DNA of 64,000 bases from Desulfomonile tiedjei DSM 6799 (GTDB lineage: Bacteria > Desulfobacterota > Desulfomonilia > Desulfomonilales > Desulfomonilaceae): positions 5,274,001 through 5,338,000 of the forward strand of contig NC_018025.1 of NCBI RefSeq assembly GCF_000266945.1. Reading direction: 5' to 3'. Every line of letters begins with the position of its first letter. Position 1 is the stretch's first letter. The translations under genes and the position numbers were made by a program. The notes under the pieces are model-generated. The model did not search any database. It was not told where the DNA came from and saw nothing but the letters and a program-made list of their open reading frames with translations. Shown in pieces: positions 8,331 to 17,561 of the stretch.

Positions 8331-10502
8331 ATGGATGATTCTGGTAAAGATGCTCTTTTTTTACTGAATGTGATCAAAAAACATAAGCTCATGATTTTGT
8401 GTATAAGTTGCGGGCTTATCATAGTGACCGTTCTGTTCACTTTCTCCAGAGTCCCGTGGTTTAGATCGTACGCTATGCTTGAAGTGGATGTTAAGAAACC
8501 CGAGGCACCGAATTCCTTAACCGGAGAAGCAAATTCTGAAGCGATAATCAGTACGCACTTGGGCAAATTGAAATCAACAAGCGTAGCAGAGTTGTTGGTA
8601 ACAAAGATGAATCTGGATCAAGATCCGGAATTCATAAACTCACCCGGCCTCATAAGCCAAATTGTGTCGGGCCTGCGTAGTCTTATCTCCACGGAAGACT
8701 CTCCGAACTCGTCGCAGTTTGACGAGATAGAGAAGAAAAATAAGTTAATCAAGACTGTTTTGGACAGGGTTTCAGTTCGGCCGATTCATAAAAGTAACTT
8801 AATTATGGTCAGTTTTGACGCAAAAGATCCCTTTCAGGCGAAAACTTTTTTGGATCAATTCCTCCATTTATGCATCACTTATCAATCGGATCAGAGGAGG
8901 AAAGATTTGAAGGACACGTTAATCGGTCTCGAAAGGGAACTGCAAAAATCTGAGATGAAACTGTTCGACTCGGAATCCCAACTTGTTCAATTTGTGTCGA
9001 AAAGCGGCTTGGTTCCATCGAGTGACGGCGGATTCGGCCCCATTATGGATCAACTGAAAAGACAAATGGAGACAGTACTGAGAACCAGAGAATTGCGAGG
9101 CAAATACCAGGCTCTGGACGAGAAATCCTCCGGCAAGAATGACGAGTTACCTGGAGATCTCCCCAATAGCGAGTACGTGAAGAAAATGCAGGAGCAGTTG
9201 GCAACCCTTGAAGTAGAAGATCGCCGCATGGGTGCACTCTATAGTGAAGCCTTCCCCAAACGCATTACCCTACAAAAGCAAATTACCGAATTACGACATA
9301 AGATTGAGCAAGCCCAGAAAGAGGCTGTTTCGGCAGCATTGGACGCTATCAAGAAAGAAGAACTGATTTCAACAGAGTACCTTGATGGCATAAAATCGGA
9401 AGCAATGCGAGTCAATGCATTGAGTTCACAGAGTGCTCTTCTCATGCGAAAAGTAAATATGAACAGAGAAGTGCATTCAAACCTTTTGAAACAATATCTG
9501 GAAACACAAATTCGGGCAAACAGCAACCTGAATGACATTCACATAATAGATACCGGTTCTTTAAATACTGGGCCAATCTGGCCTCCTAAACTCCTTTTTC
9601 TCAGTGTTGGACTCTTTGCTTCAGTATTGATAGGCGTGCTCGCTGCATTTGTACGCGAATATACCGATGACTCGATTCAAACCACCAAGAGATTAGAAGC
9701 CCAGTTCGATCTTCGCGAATTAGGCAAAATACCCGATCTGAACTGTGTGCGCTTCAGATCGGAAAATGGCGCTTCGAGAGGAGCTTTTCTGGTACACTCG
9801 GAACCGCAATCGTTCCTGACGAATGCTTTCAGAAATATACAAACATCCATCTCGTTTGTTGTGGAAGATTCGGACATGAAGACGTGGGTGTTGTCGAGCG
9901 CAATACCTCAGGAAGGTAAAAGCTTCGTTTCTATGTCATTGGCATTTACCTATGCTTTAGACAAGTCAAAAAAAGTGTTACTCATCGATGCCGATCTGAG
10001 AGGACCATCGATTTCGAGAATGTTCAATGAAATAAACGACGATGGATTGTCGACTTTGCTTCAATCGCCTGATATGTCATTTGAGAATGTCGTTCACCAT
10101 CACAAGCCGTCAAATTTATTCTATATGTTAGCGGGACCGTTATCTGACGATCCCGTAAATCTTCTGAGGTCCGATAGACTCAAAGACGTATGCAACATTC
10201 TCAAAAAGGAATTCGATGTTGTCATTTTCGATTCGTCTCCCATATTGGCTTTTCCCGATACTCGGATTCTTTCGAGAGTTACGGACGGACTCATATTTCT
10301 CGCACGGCAAGGCCATGTTACAGAACATGAAGTAACCTCAGCTATAGAGATCATACGCTCTACGCAGAAATCGAGAATTTTAGGTGTCATTCTGAACGGA
10401 GTTTCAACATTCGATCGAGCATACAATTATTACCAAGCCTACTATTCCGGCAGAAATGGAAAGAACTGGCCTGCTCTTACGGAAAGGAGACGTCATGAAT
10501 GA
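8331..10502 (+). CDS. polysaccharide co-polymerase / tyrosine autokinase (Wzz-BY-kinase fusion)
   Basis: A 723-residue inner-membrane protein. A Wzz chain-length domain spans about residues 10-440, with one membrane segment near 20-40, a long periplasmic coiled-coil region, and a second membrane segment near 418-440. A cytosolic BY-kinase domain follows. Its Walker A is IPQEGKSFVS (GKS rather than GKST), Walker A' is VLLIDADLRGPS, and the C-terminal tail carries a tyrosine cluster (YNYYQAYY) for autophosphorylation. Such proteins control chain length and export of Wzy-dependent capsule. No Wza exporter is visible in this window. The last eight bases overlap the next gene. Confidence 0.92.
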   Translation: MDDSGKDALFLLNVIKKHKLMILCISCGLIIVTVLFTFSRVPWFRSYAMLEVDVKKPEAPNSLTGEANSEAIISTHLGKLKSTSVAELLVTKMNLDQDPEFINSPGLISQIVSGLRSLISTEDSPNSSQFDEIEKKNKLIKTVLDRVSVRPIHKSNLIMVSFDAKDPFQAKTFLDQFLHLCITYQSDQRRKDLKDTLIGLERELQKSEMKLFDSESQLVQFVSKSGLVPSSDGGFGPIMDQLKRQMETVLRTRELRGKYQALDEKSSGKNDELPGDLPNSEYVKKMQEQLATLEVEDRRMGALYSEAFPKRITLQKQITELRHKIEQAQKEAVSAALDAIKKEELISTEYLDGIKSEAMRVNALSSQSALLMRKVNMNREVHSNLLKQYLETQIRANSNLNDIHIIDTGSLNTGPIWPPKLLFLSVGLFASVLIGVLAAFVREYTDDSIQTTKRLEAQFDLRELGKIPDLNCVRFRSENGASRGAFLVHSEPQSFLTNAFRNIQTSISFVVEDSDMKTWVLSSAIPQEGKSFVSMSLAFTYALDKSKKVLLIDADLRGPSISRMFNEINDDGLSTLLQSPDMSFENVVHHHKPSNLFYMLAGPLSDDPVNLLRSDRLKDVCNILKKEFDVVIFDSSPILAFPDTRILSRVTDGLIFLARQGHVTEHEVTSAIEIIRSTQKSRILGVILNGVSTFDRAYNYYQAYYSGRNGKNWPALTERRRHE

Positions 10503-11946
10503 CATTCTTCTCAGAATGTACTATTGCCTGCCGTCCTGTGCAGTGAATGTTGCTGCGTCATTGTACGGATATTATCAGACAAGGATAAGATACGGCTCTT
10601 TATGGGAAAGAATGGTTCCGGTCATTGAACAGAGAGATGGCTGGACATTAGATCAGTGGAGAGAATATCAAAATGACAGATTGATGTTCTTCTTAAAACG
10701 TGCAGTGACCAGAGTACCGTATTACAGGCGTCTTCATGAATGCGGCCGTTTTCCTGTAGAAGATGTCAAATCAACTGACGATCTAAGTATCCTTCCTATT
10801 CTCGAAAAAGATGTAGTTCGTTTAAATCCTCGTGATTTTATCGCAGATGATTGCAATCCATCAAAACTGATTAGTGAACAGACAAGCGGTACAACGGGAA
10901 AACCTGTATTGACTTTTTGGACATCCGCCACTTACCAGGAATTATTTGCCATATTTGAATACAGGCTGCGTCGTTGGAATGGGGTGAAGTATGGCGATAA
11001 CTGGTGCATGATTGGCGGCCAACTGGTAGTCTCACAAAAACGAAAACGCCCGCCGTTTTGGATTTGGAACCATCCCTGTAGACAACTCTACATGTCGAAT
11101 TATCATCTTGCCCCCCAATTCCTCGATTATTACTTGGATGAGATCAAGGCAAGAAAAATTGTGTACATGCTTGGATTTTGCTCGTCAATGGATGTTCTTG
11201 CCATTCATGCTCTCGAGAGAAATAGGACAGATATTAAATTTGAATTTGCCATTGGAAATGCCGAACCATACCTGATTCATCAGCGGGACAGAATCGAGAA
11301 GGCTTTTCAATGTGAAACACGTGACTCATACGGGTGTTCCGAAGGTGTAACGCACGCATATGAATGCGCTTACGGCAATTTGCACCTTTCGCCCGACGTA
11401 GGCATAACGGAATTTATCGGTCAAAACGGTGAAGCAGTTCCTCCGGGTGAAGCGGGGGAGCTGGTATGTACAGGTTTGCTCAATCCGGATAACATTTTCA
11501 TTCGATATCGTGTCGGTGATTGGGCGATTGCCGGCGACCCCGGTTGGCAATGCCAATGCGGACGCTCGATGCCGATTATCAAGAAGGTGGAAGGCCGGAC
11601 TGCTGACATGATAATTACTCCGGACGGACGCAGGATAGGTCTCATTGACCCTGTGTTCAGGGGGAATTTGCGAATAAAGGAAGCCCAAATTAGACAGGTA
11701 AAAGCAGAGGAATTTGTCATCTGTTGTGTACCGTGTACGGGATTTGATGATTCCGACAAATCGGTCATCATGAATCGCTTCCGGGACCGGGTGGGCTGCG
11801 TAAAAGTACGCTTTGAACTAGTTGATAGGATTCCCAGAGGAAACAACGGAAAGTTTAAATTCGTGGTAAATGAATGTTATCAAACATTAACAAGATCGGA
11901 ACAACCGTCTGTGGAGAATTCCTCAAGGTCTGGAACGCTAATGTAA
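10495..11946 (+). CDS. phenylacetate-CoA ligase/CapK-like adenylate-forming enzyme
   Basis: An AMP-binding family protein. The ATG at 10495 is chosen because AAGGAG lies just upstream; the frame is open a further 13 codons upstream, but only inside the kinase gene. That gives about 483 residues. The phosphate-binding motif is SEQTSGTTGKPV (around residue 130) and YGCSEG is the A5-like motif, with RYRVGDWA further on. Homologues of the PaaK/CapK type occur in many capsule clusters with unproven roles, perhaps activating an acyl or amino-acyl substituent. A Cys-rich stretch (CQCGRSMPI) is also typical of PaaK-like proteins. The eight-base overlap with the BY-kinase indicates coupling. Confidence 0.85.
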   Translation: MNDILLRMYYCLPSCAVNVAASLYGYYQTRIRYGSLWERMVPVIEQRDGWTLDQWREYQNDRLMFFLKRAVTRVPYYRRLHECGRFPVEDVKSTDDLSILPILEKDVVRLNPRDFIADDCNPSKLISEQTSGTTGKPVLTFWTSATYQELFAIFEYRLRRWNGVKYGDNWCMIGGQLVVSQKRKRPPFWIWNHPCRQLYMSNYHLAPQFLDYYLDEIKARKIVYMLGFCSSMDVLAIHALERNRTDIKFEFAIGNAEPYLIHQRDRIEKAFQCETRDSYGCSEGVTHAYECAYGNLHLSPDVGITEFIGQNGEAVPPGEAGELVCTGLLNPDNIFIRYRVGDWAIAGDPGWQCQCGRSMPIIKKVEGRTADMIITPDGRRIGLIDPVFRGNLRIKEAQIRQVKAEEFVICCVPCTGFDDSDKSVIMNRFRDRVGCVKVRFELVDRIPRGNNGKFKFVVNECYQTLTRSEQPSVENSSRSGTLM

Positions 11947-12228
11947 TGCAAATGGAGAAGGAACTCCTTCCTCGAACACTGCGTATTATCCAGAGCATGA
12001 TTATTTTTGCCTCGGATCGTTTGGCATATCAGTTACATCGATTTTCCATATATCAGTAATCTTATCCTCGACCTCAACCATCAGGTACCAATTACAGAGC
12101 AGCACTTTCCACGAATTACGTAGGCACTTCGCGAAAATGCCCGCGACCGCAATCACCGTGAATTACTAAATTTCATACCCTCCGCATTTTATTGCGACAA
12201 ATCATAATGTCGGTTTTTGGAGTTCGAG

Positions 12229-13272
12229 ATGGACGAAACAAATAGCCATGAGATAATATTTTCAATAATTCTCGTGGTTCACAACGAACGTGAATGCCTG
12301 ATTAATTTGCTTCAGGATTTGACTTTACAGGATTTTCCTGCGGAACGGACGGAGATGATTCTCGTGGACAGTGCCTCCATTGATGGGACCGGCCAAGCAA
12401 TGCATGATTTTGCCGAAAATCATACTCGTAGGAGGATCACCATACTGCAGAACCCGGATAAAATCACGGCTCCCGGCTTGAATCTTGCCATCAGGGCGGC
12501 CACCGGGAAATTCGTGTTGCGACTGGACGCACATACCAGAATTCCCACCGATTTCTTGACGCGTAATTACGAAGCATTACAGAAAGGGGAGTCTGTGGTT
12601 GGAGGCCGCATCGTTTACATGCAGCCGAGTGGGATCTGGGAGCTGATTCTCTCCACTGCTGTTTCGTCACGTTTTGGCGCTGCTTGTGCTCCATTCAGAC
12701 AATTGCGGGCCGCAGGATACGTAGACACCCTTGCTTTTGCGGCCTATTCAAGACAAGTTTTTGCGAACGTAGGACTGTTTAACGAGACCCTGGTCCGTAA
12801 TGAAGACAATGAAATGCATTACCGCATCCGCAAGGCCGGCTTCAGATTTTACTACGATCCAACGATCATATCTCGCTATTTGTCACGTCGAACTCTTCGT
12901 GGACTGCTGAGACAGATGTACAACAACGGCCTTTGGATTTTCCCCACAATGGCAATTCAGCCAAGATGTTTTTCATTCAGACATTTCGTACCGTTGTTTT
13001 TCTTTCTTATCCTGTTATTTTGTGCTCTCACAGCTATAGTATTGACCGGTTGGCTTTTAGGCTTTGTGCTATTGGTGTACTTTCTCGCTGCTTTCATCTT
13101 CGCTGCACAGAAAACTTCCTGTTTCAGCGGATATCGGAAATTCGGTGTTCTTTTGATACCATTCTATTTTTTCCTCATTCATAGCGCATACGGTATTGGG
13201 ACGTCTGTTGGAATGTTCCGATTGATCGGAGAGTATTTTGGATTGGTTCTTAACCCATCCCAGCAATTCTGA
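12229..13272 (+). CDS. glycosyltransferase family 2, ExoA-like (second copy)
   Basis: About 347 residues from ATG 12229, which has GGAG at good spacing; a TTG 12 bases further upstream is less likely. GT-A motifs: SIILVVHNERECL, DSASIDGTG, RLDAHT (metal site) and NEDNEMHYRI. Hydrophobic C-terminal segments lie at about residues 245-335. The organisation matches the gene at 6977, and the two look like paralogues acting on the same polysaccharide. It is preceded by about 280 bp without a recognised gene after the CapK-like stop. Confidence 0.87.
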   Translation: MDETNSHEIIFSIILVVHNERECLINLLQDLTLQDFPAERTEMILVDSASIDGTGQAMHDFAENHTRRRITILQNPDKITAPGLNLAIRAATGKFVLRLDAHTRIPTDFLTRNYEALQKGESVVGGRIVYMQPSGIWELILSTAVSSRFGAACAPFRQLRAAGYVDTLAFAAYSRQVFANVGLFNETLVRNEDNEMHYRIRKAGFRFYYDPTIISRYLSRRTLRGLLRQMYNNGLWIFPTMAIQPRCFSFRHFVPLFFFLILLFCALTAIVLTGWLLGFVLLVYFLAAFIFAAQKTSCFSGYRKFGVLLIPFYFFLIHSAYGIGTSVGMFRLIGEYFGLVLNPSQQF

Positions 13273-13309
13273 AATTGAATCGTGAGCTTTTTGACGGTTT
13301 GATGAGTGC

Positions 13310-13372
13310 ATACCAATGTGCGTTCAAATTAGTCGAGCCTTCCAGATTATGAGAAAAAAAGCTAATCGGTAT
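13310..13372. repeat. short chimeric repeat (family B left end, family C-like right end)
   Basis: The 63-bp stretch opens with ATACCAATGTGCGTTCAAAT, the B terminus, and closes with a C-like end (CCAGATTATGAG...AATCGGTAT). It could be an internally deleted element. It lies directly upstream of the DUF218 gene and would be read as protein only if an implausible early start were chosen. Confidence 0.5.
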
Positions 13373-13408
13373 GAGAAATCTGACTGGAATTACAGACGGA
13401 GTATTTAT

Positions 13409-14191
13409 ATGGATTTTGTAGTCTTTGTCTTGAAGAAATTAGTAAGTGCAGTGGTTCAGCCCATCGGGATTTCTTCTGTTCTCGTGGTTGCCGGTGTCAT
13501 TGTCTGGAAGTTGAAGCACTGGAGTCGGGCCGGGGCGTTCCTCATCGTCGCTGGATCGGGATTGTTGTTGGTTCTTTCATTACCGATCACATCCTATTTG
13601 TTGTTATACGGTTTGGAAGCACAAGCCGGTTCGTATCAGGATCCTGATTTTCTCAAATCAAACGGCGTACAATACATTGTTGTATTGGGCGGTATCGGCA
13701 GCACTGATGAGCTGACTCCCGCAGATAAATCCGGGGATTCCATTTACCGGGTTTTGGAAGGAGTGCGTCTCTGGCACGGAGTTCCCGGAAGTCGGTTAGT
13801 TCTTTCCGGAATGGGAACCCCGGTTTCGAGTAACGATCCGGAATCAATGAAGTCTTTTCCTATGTATCTAGGGGTTGAGCCCGATGCTTTGACAGTCTAT
13901 GCAAATGCCAGGGACACCGAGGACGAAGCCGAATTCGTGTCCGCGTTTCTGGGTGACTCCACATTCGCCCTGGTGAGTTCTGCTTACCATATCCCTCGAG
14001 CTATGAAGCAATTTCGGAACAGAGGCCTCAATGCCATTGCCAGTCCTTGCGGATTCAAGGCCAAAACTCCACCCCAATTGTATAGAAGCTTTCTGCCCGA
14101 AGGCAGTGCTCTGTTGGGTTCGGAATTGGCAATACATGAGTATTTGGGGCAGCTTTGGATAGGCCTTAGAAGCCTGGTTTCACGAATATAG
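13409..14191 (+). CDS. DUF218 (YdcF/ElyC/SanA-like) envelope protein
   Basis: About 260 residues from ATG 13409, supported by GGAG seven bases upstream; the upstream extension of the frame lies in a repeat element. Two N-terminal membrane segments (about residues 10-30 and 38-60) precede a DUF218 domain: YIVVLGGIGSTD, then RVLEGVRLWH, LVLSGMGTP, and SSAYHIPRAMKQF near the C-terminus. ElyC/SanA-type proteins act in envelope and undecaprenyl-phosphate-dependent surface polymer metabolism. It ends the polysaccharide group and is likely part of the same locus. Confidence 0.85.
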   Translation: MDFVVFVLKKLVSAVVQPIGISSVLVVAGVIVWKLKHWSRAGAFLIVAGSGLLLVLSLPITSYLLLYGLEAQAGSYQDPDFLKSNGVQYIVVLGGIGSTDELTPADKSGDSIYRVLEGVRLWHGVPGSRLVLSGMGTPVSSNDPESMKSFPMYLGVEPDALTVYANARDTEDEAEFVSAFLGDSTFALVSSAYHIPRAMKQFRNRGLNAIASPCGFKAKTPPQLYRSFLPEGSALLGSELAIHEYLGQLWIGLRSLVSRI

Positions 14192-14199
14192 CGAGCCTA

Positions 14200-14366
14200 T
14201 AAAAATCTGACGTTTATCCCATGCTCCAATACAAGATACTAGTGGGGACCGGCGTCCCTGCCGGTCCATTCTATCGATATCATTGATTATATTGAAGATG
14301 TGCCGGCACGGAGGCACGGCACCCACCAATATTCCTAATCTTCAATCGGACACTAATTTTGGTAAT
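14200..14366. repeat. family D palindromic element, copy D1
   Basis: Runs from ATCTGACGTTTATCCCATG to CAATCGGACACTAATTTTGG. Internal modules are GGGGACCGGCGTCCCTGCC and GTGCCGGCACGGAGGCACGG. It closely matches the copies at 41795 and 60566. Confidence 0.75.
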
Positions 14367-14560
14367 TCTTGTGGCATGAACTGCACGGTTTTACTTCTTT
14401 GACTGCTATCGGCACGAGTCTGTCTGGAGGCACTCGGAAAGACGTTCTTGAGAGAGCCAAAAAGTCGGCCTTTTCTTTATGGCAATGATCGATCTGAGGA
14501 GGAAGCCGCAAGAAATTGTGGCTTCCTCGTTTCTTTTTTAGCCCATTGATGGGGCCGATT
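14357..14560 (-). pseudogene. possible remnant of a c-type cytochrome gene
   Basis: Read on the minus strand, a frame of about 65 codons without a start codon ends ...VKEVKPCSSCHKNYQN, with a clear heme-binding CSSCH and an upstream DHCHK. The stop codon and last residues come from the end of the adjoining family D element, as if the element truncated the gene. There is no upstream start, and a terminator hairpin falls inside the frame. This may be a decayed fragment or a coincidence. Confidence 0.22.
14499..14539 (+). terminator. rho-independent terminator candidate
   Basis: A perfect stem GAGGAAGCC/GGCTTCCTC with an 11-base loop is followed by TTTCTTTTTT on the plus strand. It lies between the convergent DUF218 gene and the Trp-rich protein gene. 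Confidence 0.7.
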
Positions 14561-14604
14561 CATTCCTCTGGATGCAAAACGGTATCAGATATGTGATATT
14601 GGTC

Positions 14605-15654
14605 TTATACATCAAGTACGTTTATGAAAACCGTCTGAGAAGTCGATTGAGCTCCCCCGGAACCTGCGCACCCCAGATCGTTTACCACGATAGAGAGTGT
14701 GTCGGAACCATGGTAGTTGAGACCCGGGGAGTAAGTAACATCATGCAGCACCGCATTAAGCTCGGTCCACGATCCGAGGAACACCATCTGCGCGTCTTGC
14801 GTTCCATCACCGGTGAGAAAATAAAGTCCGGTTGTACTGGCAAGGCTCAATGTGCCGTGACTCACGGAAAGAGTTATCTGAATCTCGTCAGTAATAGAAT
14901 CGACATCATAAACGTAAATAGCGGGAATATGCAGACTGGTATTTTCATTGACAGTCTGTGCTCCCGGGACCATTACTATGGGCGCTTCATTCACATAACT
15001 GCTCGTGTGTTGCTGAGTGTAGTGGAAGTTGTTACCCCAGATGTACTCACTGGAATGCCAATCGTTGTATACCATCACCCCATAGTCATCGACGAACCAG
15101 GTGAAGGCTAATTCCCATCCGTTTTCATTGACGTCATCATGCCAGTACCACTGGCCGTCTGTATGATCCTGATAGAAGTAATTGAGTTCATCGGCATAAT
15201 AGCTGCTGCCGGTAGAATCATTGTATGCCCACATCCATTGTGAGTTAACCTGGTCCGCGAACCAGGCGAATGCCGGTTCCCAGGTCTGATCGCTAATATC
15301 GTCCCACCAGAACCAGTTACCAGTAGAAGTTTCCTGTGCCCAGTATTGATGCAACCCGTGATACCAATAGGCGAATCCTCCGGAATTCTGCACCCACCAG
15401 CCAGTGTTCTGGTTCCAGAACCATCCGCTGGATTGGTCCCACCACCATCCGCTGCCGTTATCCTCCTGCCACCATCCATTGTCGACATACACCCAGCCGA
15501 GACTATCGACCGTACCCGTGTCAGTTCCGGCGTCCTGCACATCCTGCGCGTCAGCCACCGCTCCGTCAAGAACAATCCGATCTTCCAACTGCTCCAGGGT
15601 AATTGAGCGGCCGGATCCCCCAAATGACTTCCGTAATTCAGGCATAATTCTCAT
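14605..15654 (-). CDS. Trp-rich surface protein with LEQLEDRIVLDG N-terminal motif and cadherin-like C-terminus
   Basis: About 349 residues from ATG at 15654, chosen for the GGAGG site eight bases upstream. The start of the protein holds the motif LEQLEDRIVLDGAVAD, resembling LEPR-XLL-type N-terminal motifs of very large surface proteins. Residues about 50-215 are extremely rich in Trp, Tyr, Asp and Asn in repeated blocks (GWVYVDNGWW, GSGWWWDQSSGW, STGNWFWWDDI). The C-terminal ~120 residues (APIVMVPGAQTVNENTSL, then NYHGSDTLSIVVND) look like a bacterial cadherin/VCBS-like domain that ends without an obvious anchor. The 547-residue protein at 43749 shares the same N-terminal half. Function unknown; a cell-surface location is inferred. 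Confidence 0.8.
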   Translation of the reverse strand: MRIMPELRKSFGGSGRSITLEQLEDRIVLDGAVADAQDVQDAGTDTGTVDSLGWVYVDNGWWQEDNGSGWWWDQSSGWFWNQNTGWWVQNSGGFAYWYHGLHQYWAQETSTGNWFWWDDISDQTWEPAFAWFADQVNSQWMWAYNDSTGSSYYADELNYFYQDHTDGQWYWHDDVNENGWELAFTWFVDDYGVMVYNDWHSSEYIWGNNFHYTQQHTSSYVNEAPIVMVPGAQTVNENTSLHIPAIYVYDVDSITDEIQITLSVSHGTLSLASTTGLYFLTGDGTQDAQMVFLGSWTELNAVLHDVTYSPGLNYHGSDTLSIVVNDLGCAGSGGAQSTSQTVFINVLDV

Positions 15655-15744
15655 CAATTCTTCCTCCATTTTCAGCAATTACGAAAAGAGTCTTCCGAGG
15701 AGGTATGTTCACCTCCAGCTTCCCCCAACAGTGCCTTTGTTGTA

Positions 15745-15899
15745 ATACCAATGCGCTTTCACACGAGTAATATCGGAAAGCCGATCAGTTGCCGGCTCCG
15801 GCGGATCTCCTCCGCTACGGACGGCTCAGCCTGACTTCGCTTCGGAGATCCGCCGGAGCCGGCTTCAGCATTGTCACTTCTTTGATAGCGCATCGGTAT
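15745..15899. repeat. family B palindromic element, copy B2
   Basis: The left end is ATACCAATGCGCTTTCAC and the right end is TTTGATAGCGCATCGGTAT. The inner arms CCGGCTCCGGCGGATC and GATCCGCCGGAGCCGG form a long perfect stem. It sits upstream of the Trp-rich protein gene. Confidence 0.75.
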
Positions 15900-16912
15900 A
15901 AGTCAGATTATCTCTCATCCAATCCTCTCCTTACTAATTCCGACCACGGCTATTAGGGCACCCTATTTCTTCCCCCTGTCATTTGTGTTTATGGCATCGT
16001 GGTGCATGAGTACTCGTGAAGGTCTTCTGCACACAATTGTGTCGTTCAGAGATAACTTGCAACCAGCATAGATCTTTCTTGACAGACAATTGTTTGAGTT
16101 CGTGTAATGAGCAACGAACCTTTCTTATGTAAGGGGGGATTCTGAAAAGCGGACAAGTCATGTACTAAGAACATAGCAACTTACAAATATCGATTAATAA
16201 TCGGTAAAAATCCCCCCCAACACAATTTGAATGCATAATTTCGGAGAATGGACATGGTCATCCATCATCTTTAAAAGTCAGTATACGCAAAAAATGACTT
16301 TATGAAAAGAGGACAACACACTGGTCGATGAGTTTTCATTGAGGAACAAGCTTATTTGCTCGGGAACGATTACAGATATACGTCAATGGATGAATAGGCC
16401 ATTCTGGAGATGGATGTAGAATTGTCAGAAGCAATTTGTTTCCCGAATCCGTTAAATCTTACTCTTTTCTCTTGAAGAGGGTAGTTCACAATGCTTTTCA
16501 TCATCGTGATGAACCCTTTTTCCATTGGAACCATATGAAAACTGACGATAATGCGTCGACAGTGTGTATCATACAAGGATTGGTGTGAAAATCTTGACAT
16601 CTCAAGCAACGAAACCATCCTTATAGAAGAGCTCTGGATGAAATGTCATTGAACTAAGAGAGTATGGTTGTAGAGGGGGCAAGAAAGAGATTGTTTCAGA
16701 GAAATGAACCATTGACAAGGGTGAGATGTCATATTAGGATGTCTGACAGTAGGTCCGTGTGCGTCATACCCATTAGGGTTGACCTGTCGACCGTCCGAGG
16801 GGTAACGTAAGTCGTACTGGCTGATAGAAGCAAGAGCCTAGGTTCGCCCTAGCCTCGTACGCCGCCAACCTGAGCGATTCTTTGGAATCCACGGTCGAGA
16901 GCGCATGGACTT
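15900..16912. other. 1-kb region without a convincing gene
   Basis: The composition is AT-richer than the neighbours and all frames are short and lack ribosome sites. No tRNA, tandem repeat or CRISPR array was seen. A 64-codon minus-strand frame at 16773-16967 overlaps the next gene by 55 bases and is doubtful. The region may be decayed accessory DNA next to the IS701-like element. Confidence 0.5.
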
Positions 16913-17383
16913 TTACTTTTTCTTTCGCGTCGTATCCCAATATGGGTGATAAGTTTTCAAATGCCATCCGTTCGCCGCGTCACAGGCAATAACCACTCTA
17001 ATCACTTCAATACGATTTGACTGGGGGTCTCTGGGTCTCGGGATTCTTGCTTCCACCTCCCAGTTTCCCGTCGATGGGTTCTGGATCGGTTCATGAGGCA
17101 GTTTGACAAGCACTTCTCGCACACATGGAAGTAGACTGAGACGATAGGCTATATCCTCCTCAGAGTACTCCAATGGTAGATCTTCCGAATCCTCGCGTGG
17201 AAACCAATGGTCAAAGCATTTTTCGATGTACACTCTCTTCCGCTCTCCGAATAGATTAGTCAGAACGTAGATTTTTCCATGACATGTTCGTCTCCATTCG
17301 TCCAAGTACTTGTTGGCAATTTGAAACATAGTTCGACGACCTGTGATTCTGAGTGGTTTGATTTCGCATTTGTACCTCTTCAC
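16913..17383 (-). CDS. hypothetical protein
   Basis: A 156-residue soluble protein starting at GTG 17383, with a weak GAAGG site upstream. It is rich in charged residues and has well-formed alternating patterns (GKIYVLTNLFGERKRVYIEK, REVLVKLPHEP, EVIRVVIACDAANGWH). I do not recognise a family. It could be an accessory gene such as part of a toxin-antitoxin or phage-derived module, but no partner is clear. The start region is only about 180 bp from the IS701-like insertion, so its promoter may have been affected. Confidence 0.5.
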   Translation of the reverse strand: MKRYKCEIKPLRITGRRTMFQIANKYLDEWRRTCHGKIYVLTNLFGERKRVYIEKCFDHWFPREDSEDLPLEYSEEDIAYRLSLLPCVREVLVKLPHEPIQNPSTGNWEVEARIPRPRDPQSNRIEVIRVVIACDAANGWHLKTYHPYWDTTRKKK

Positions 17384-17561
17384 TTAACCAACCTTCGGGA
17401 ATCCTGACAGATCACAGATTGCGTAAACAACACCAATTGTAGAAAGATTGAAGATTACTGCAAAGACTCCAGTCCGACAGTATCATTTTGAGAAAAGAGA
17501 ACTGGAAAGAGGTACGCTGCAAGACAATAACTAACCGAAACCAAGGCAGTTTAATGACTAT

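Noticed and set aside
14572-15111. 179-codon plus-strand frame opposite the Trp-rich protein
   Set aside because: Antisense to a protein with clear domain structure, no ribosome site, no recognisable protein pattern.
16773-16967. 64-codon minus-strand frame next to the hypothetical gene at 16913
   Set aside because: It overlaps that gene by 55 bases and lacks a ribosome site. It could still be real, but the evidence is insufficient.
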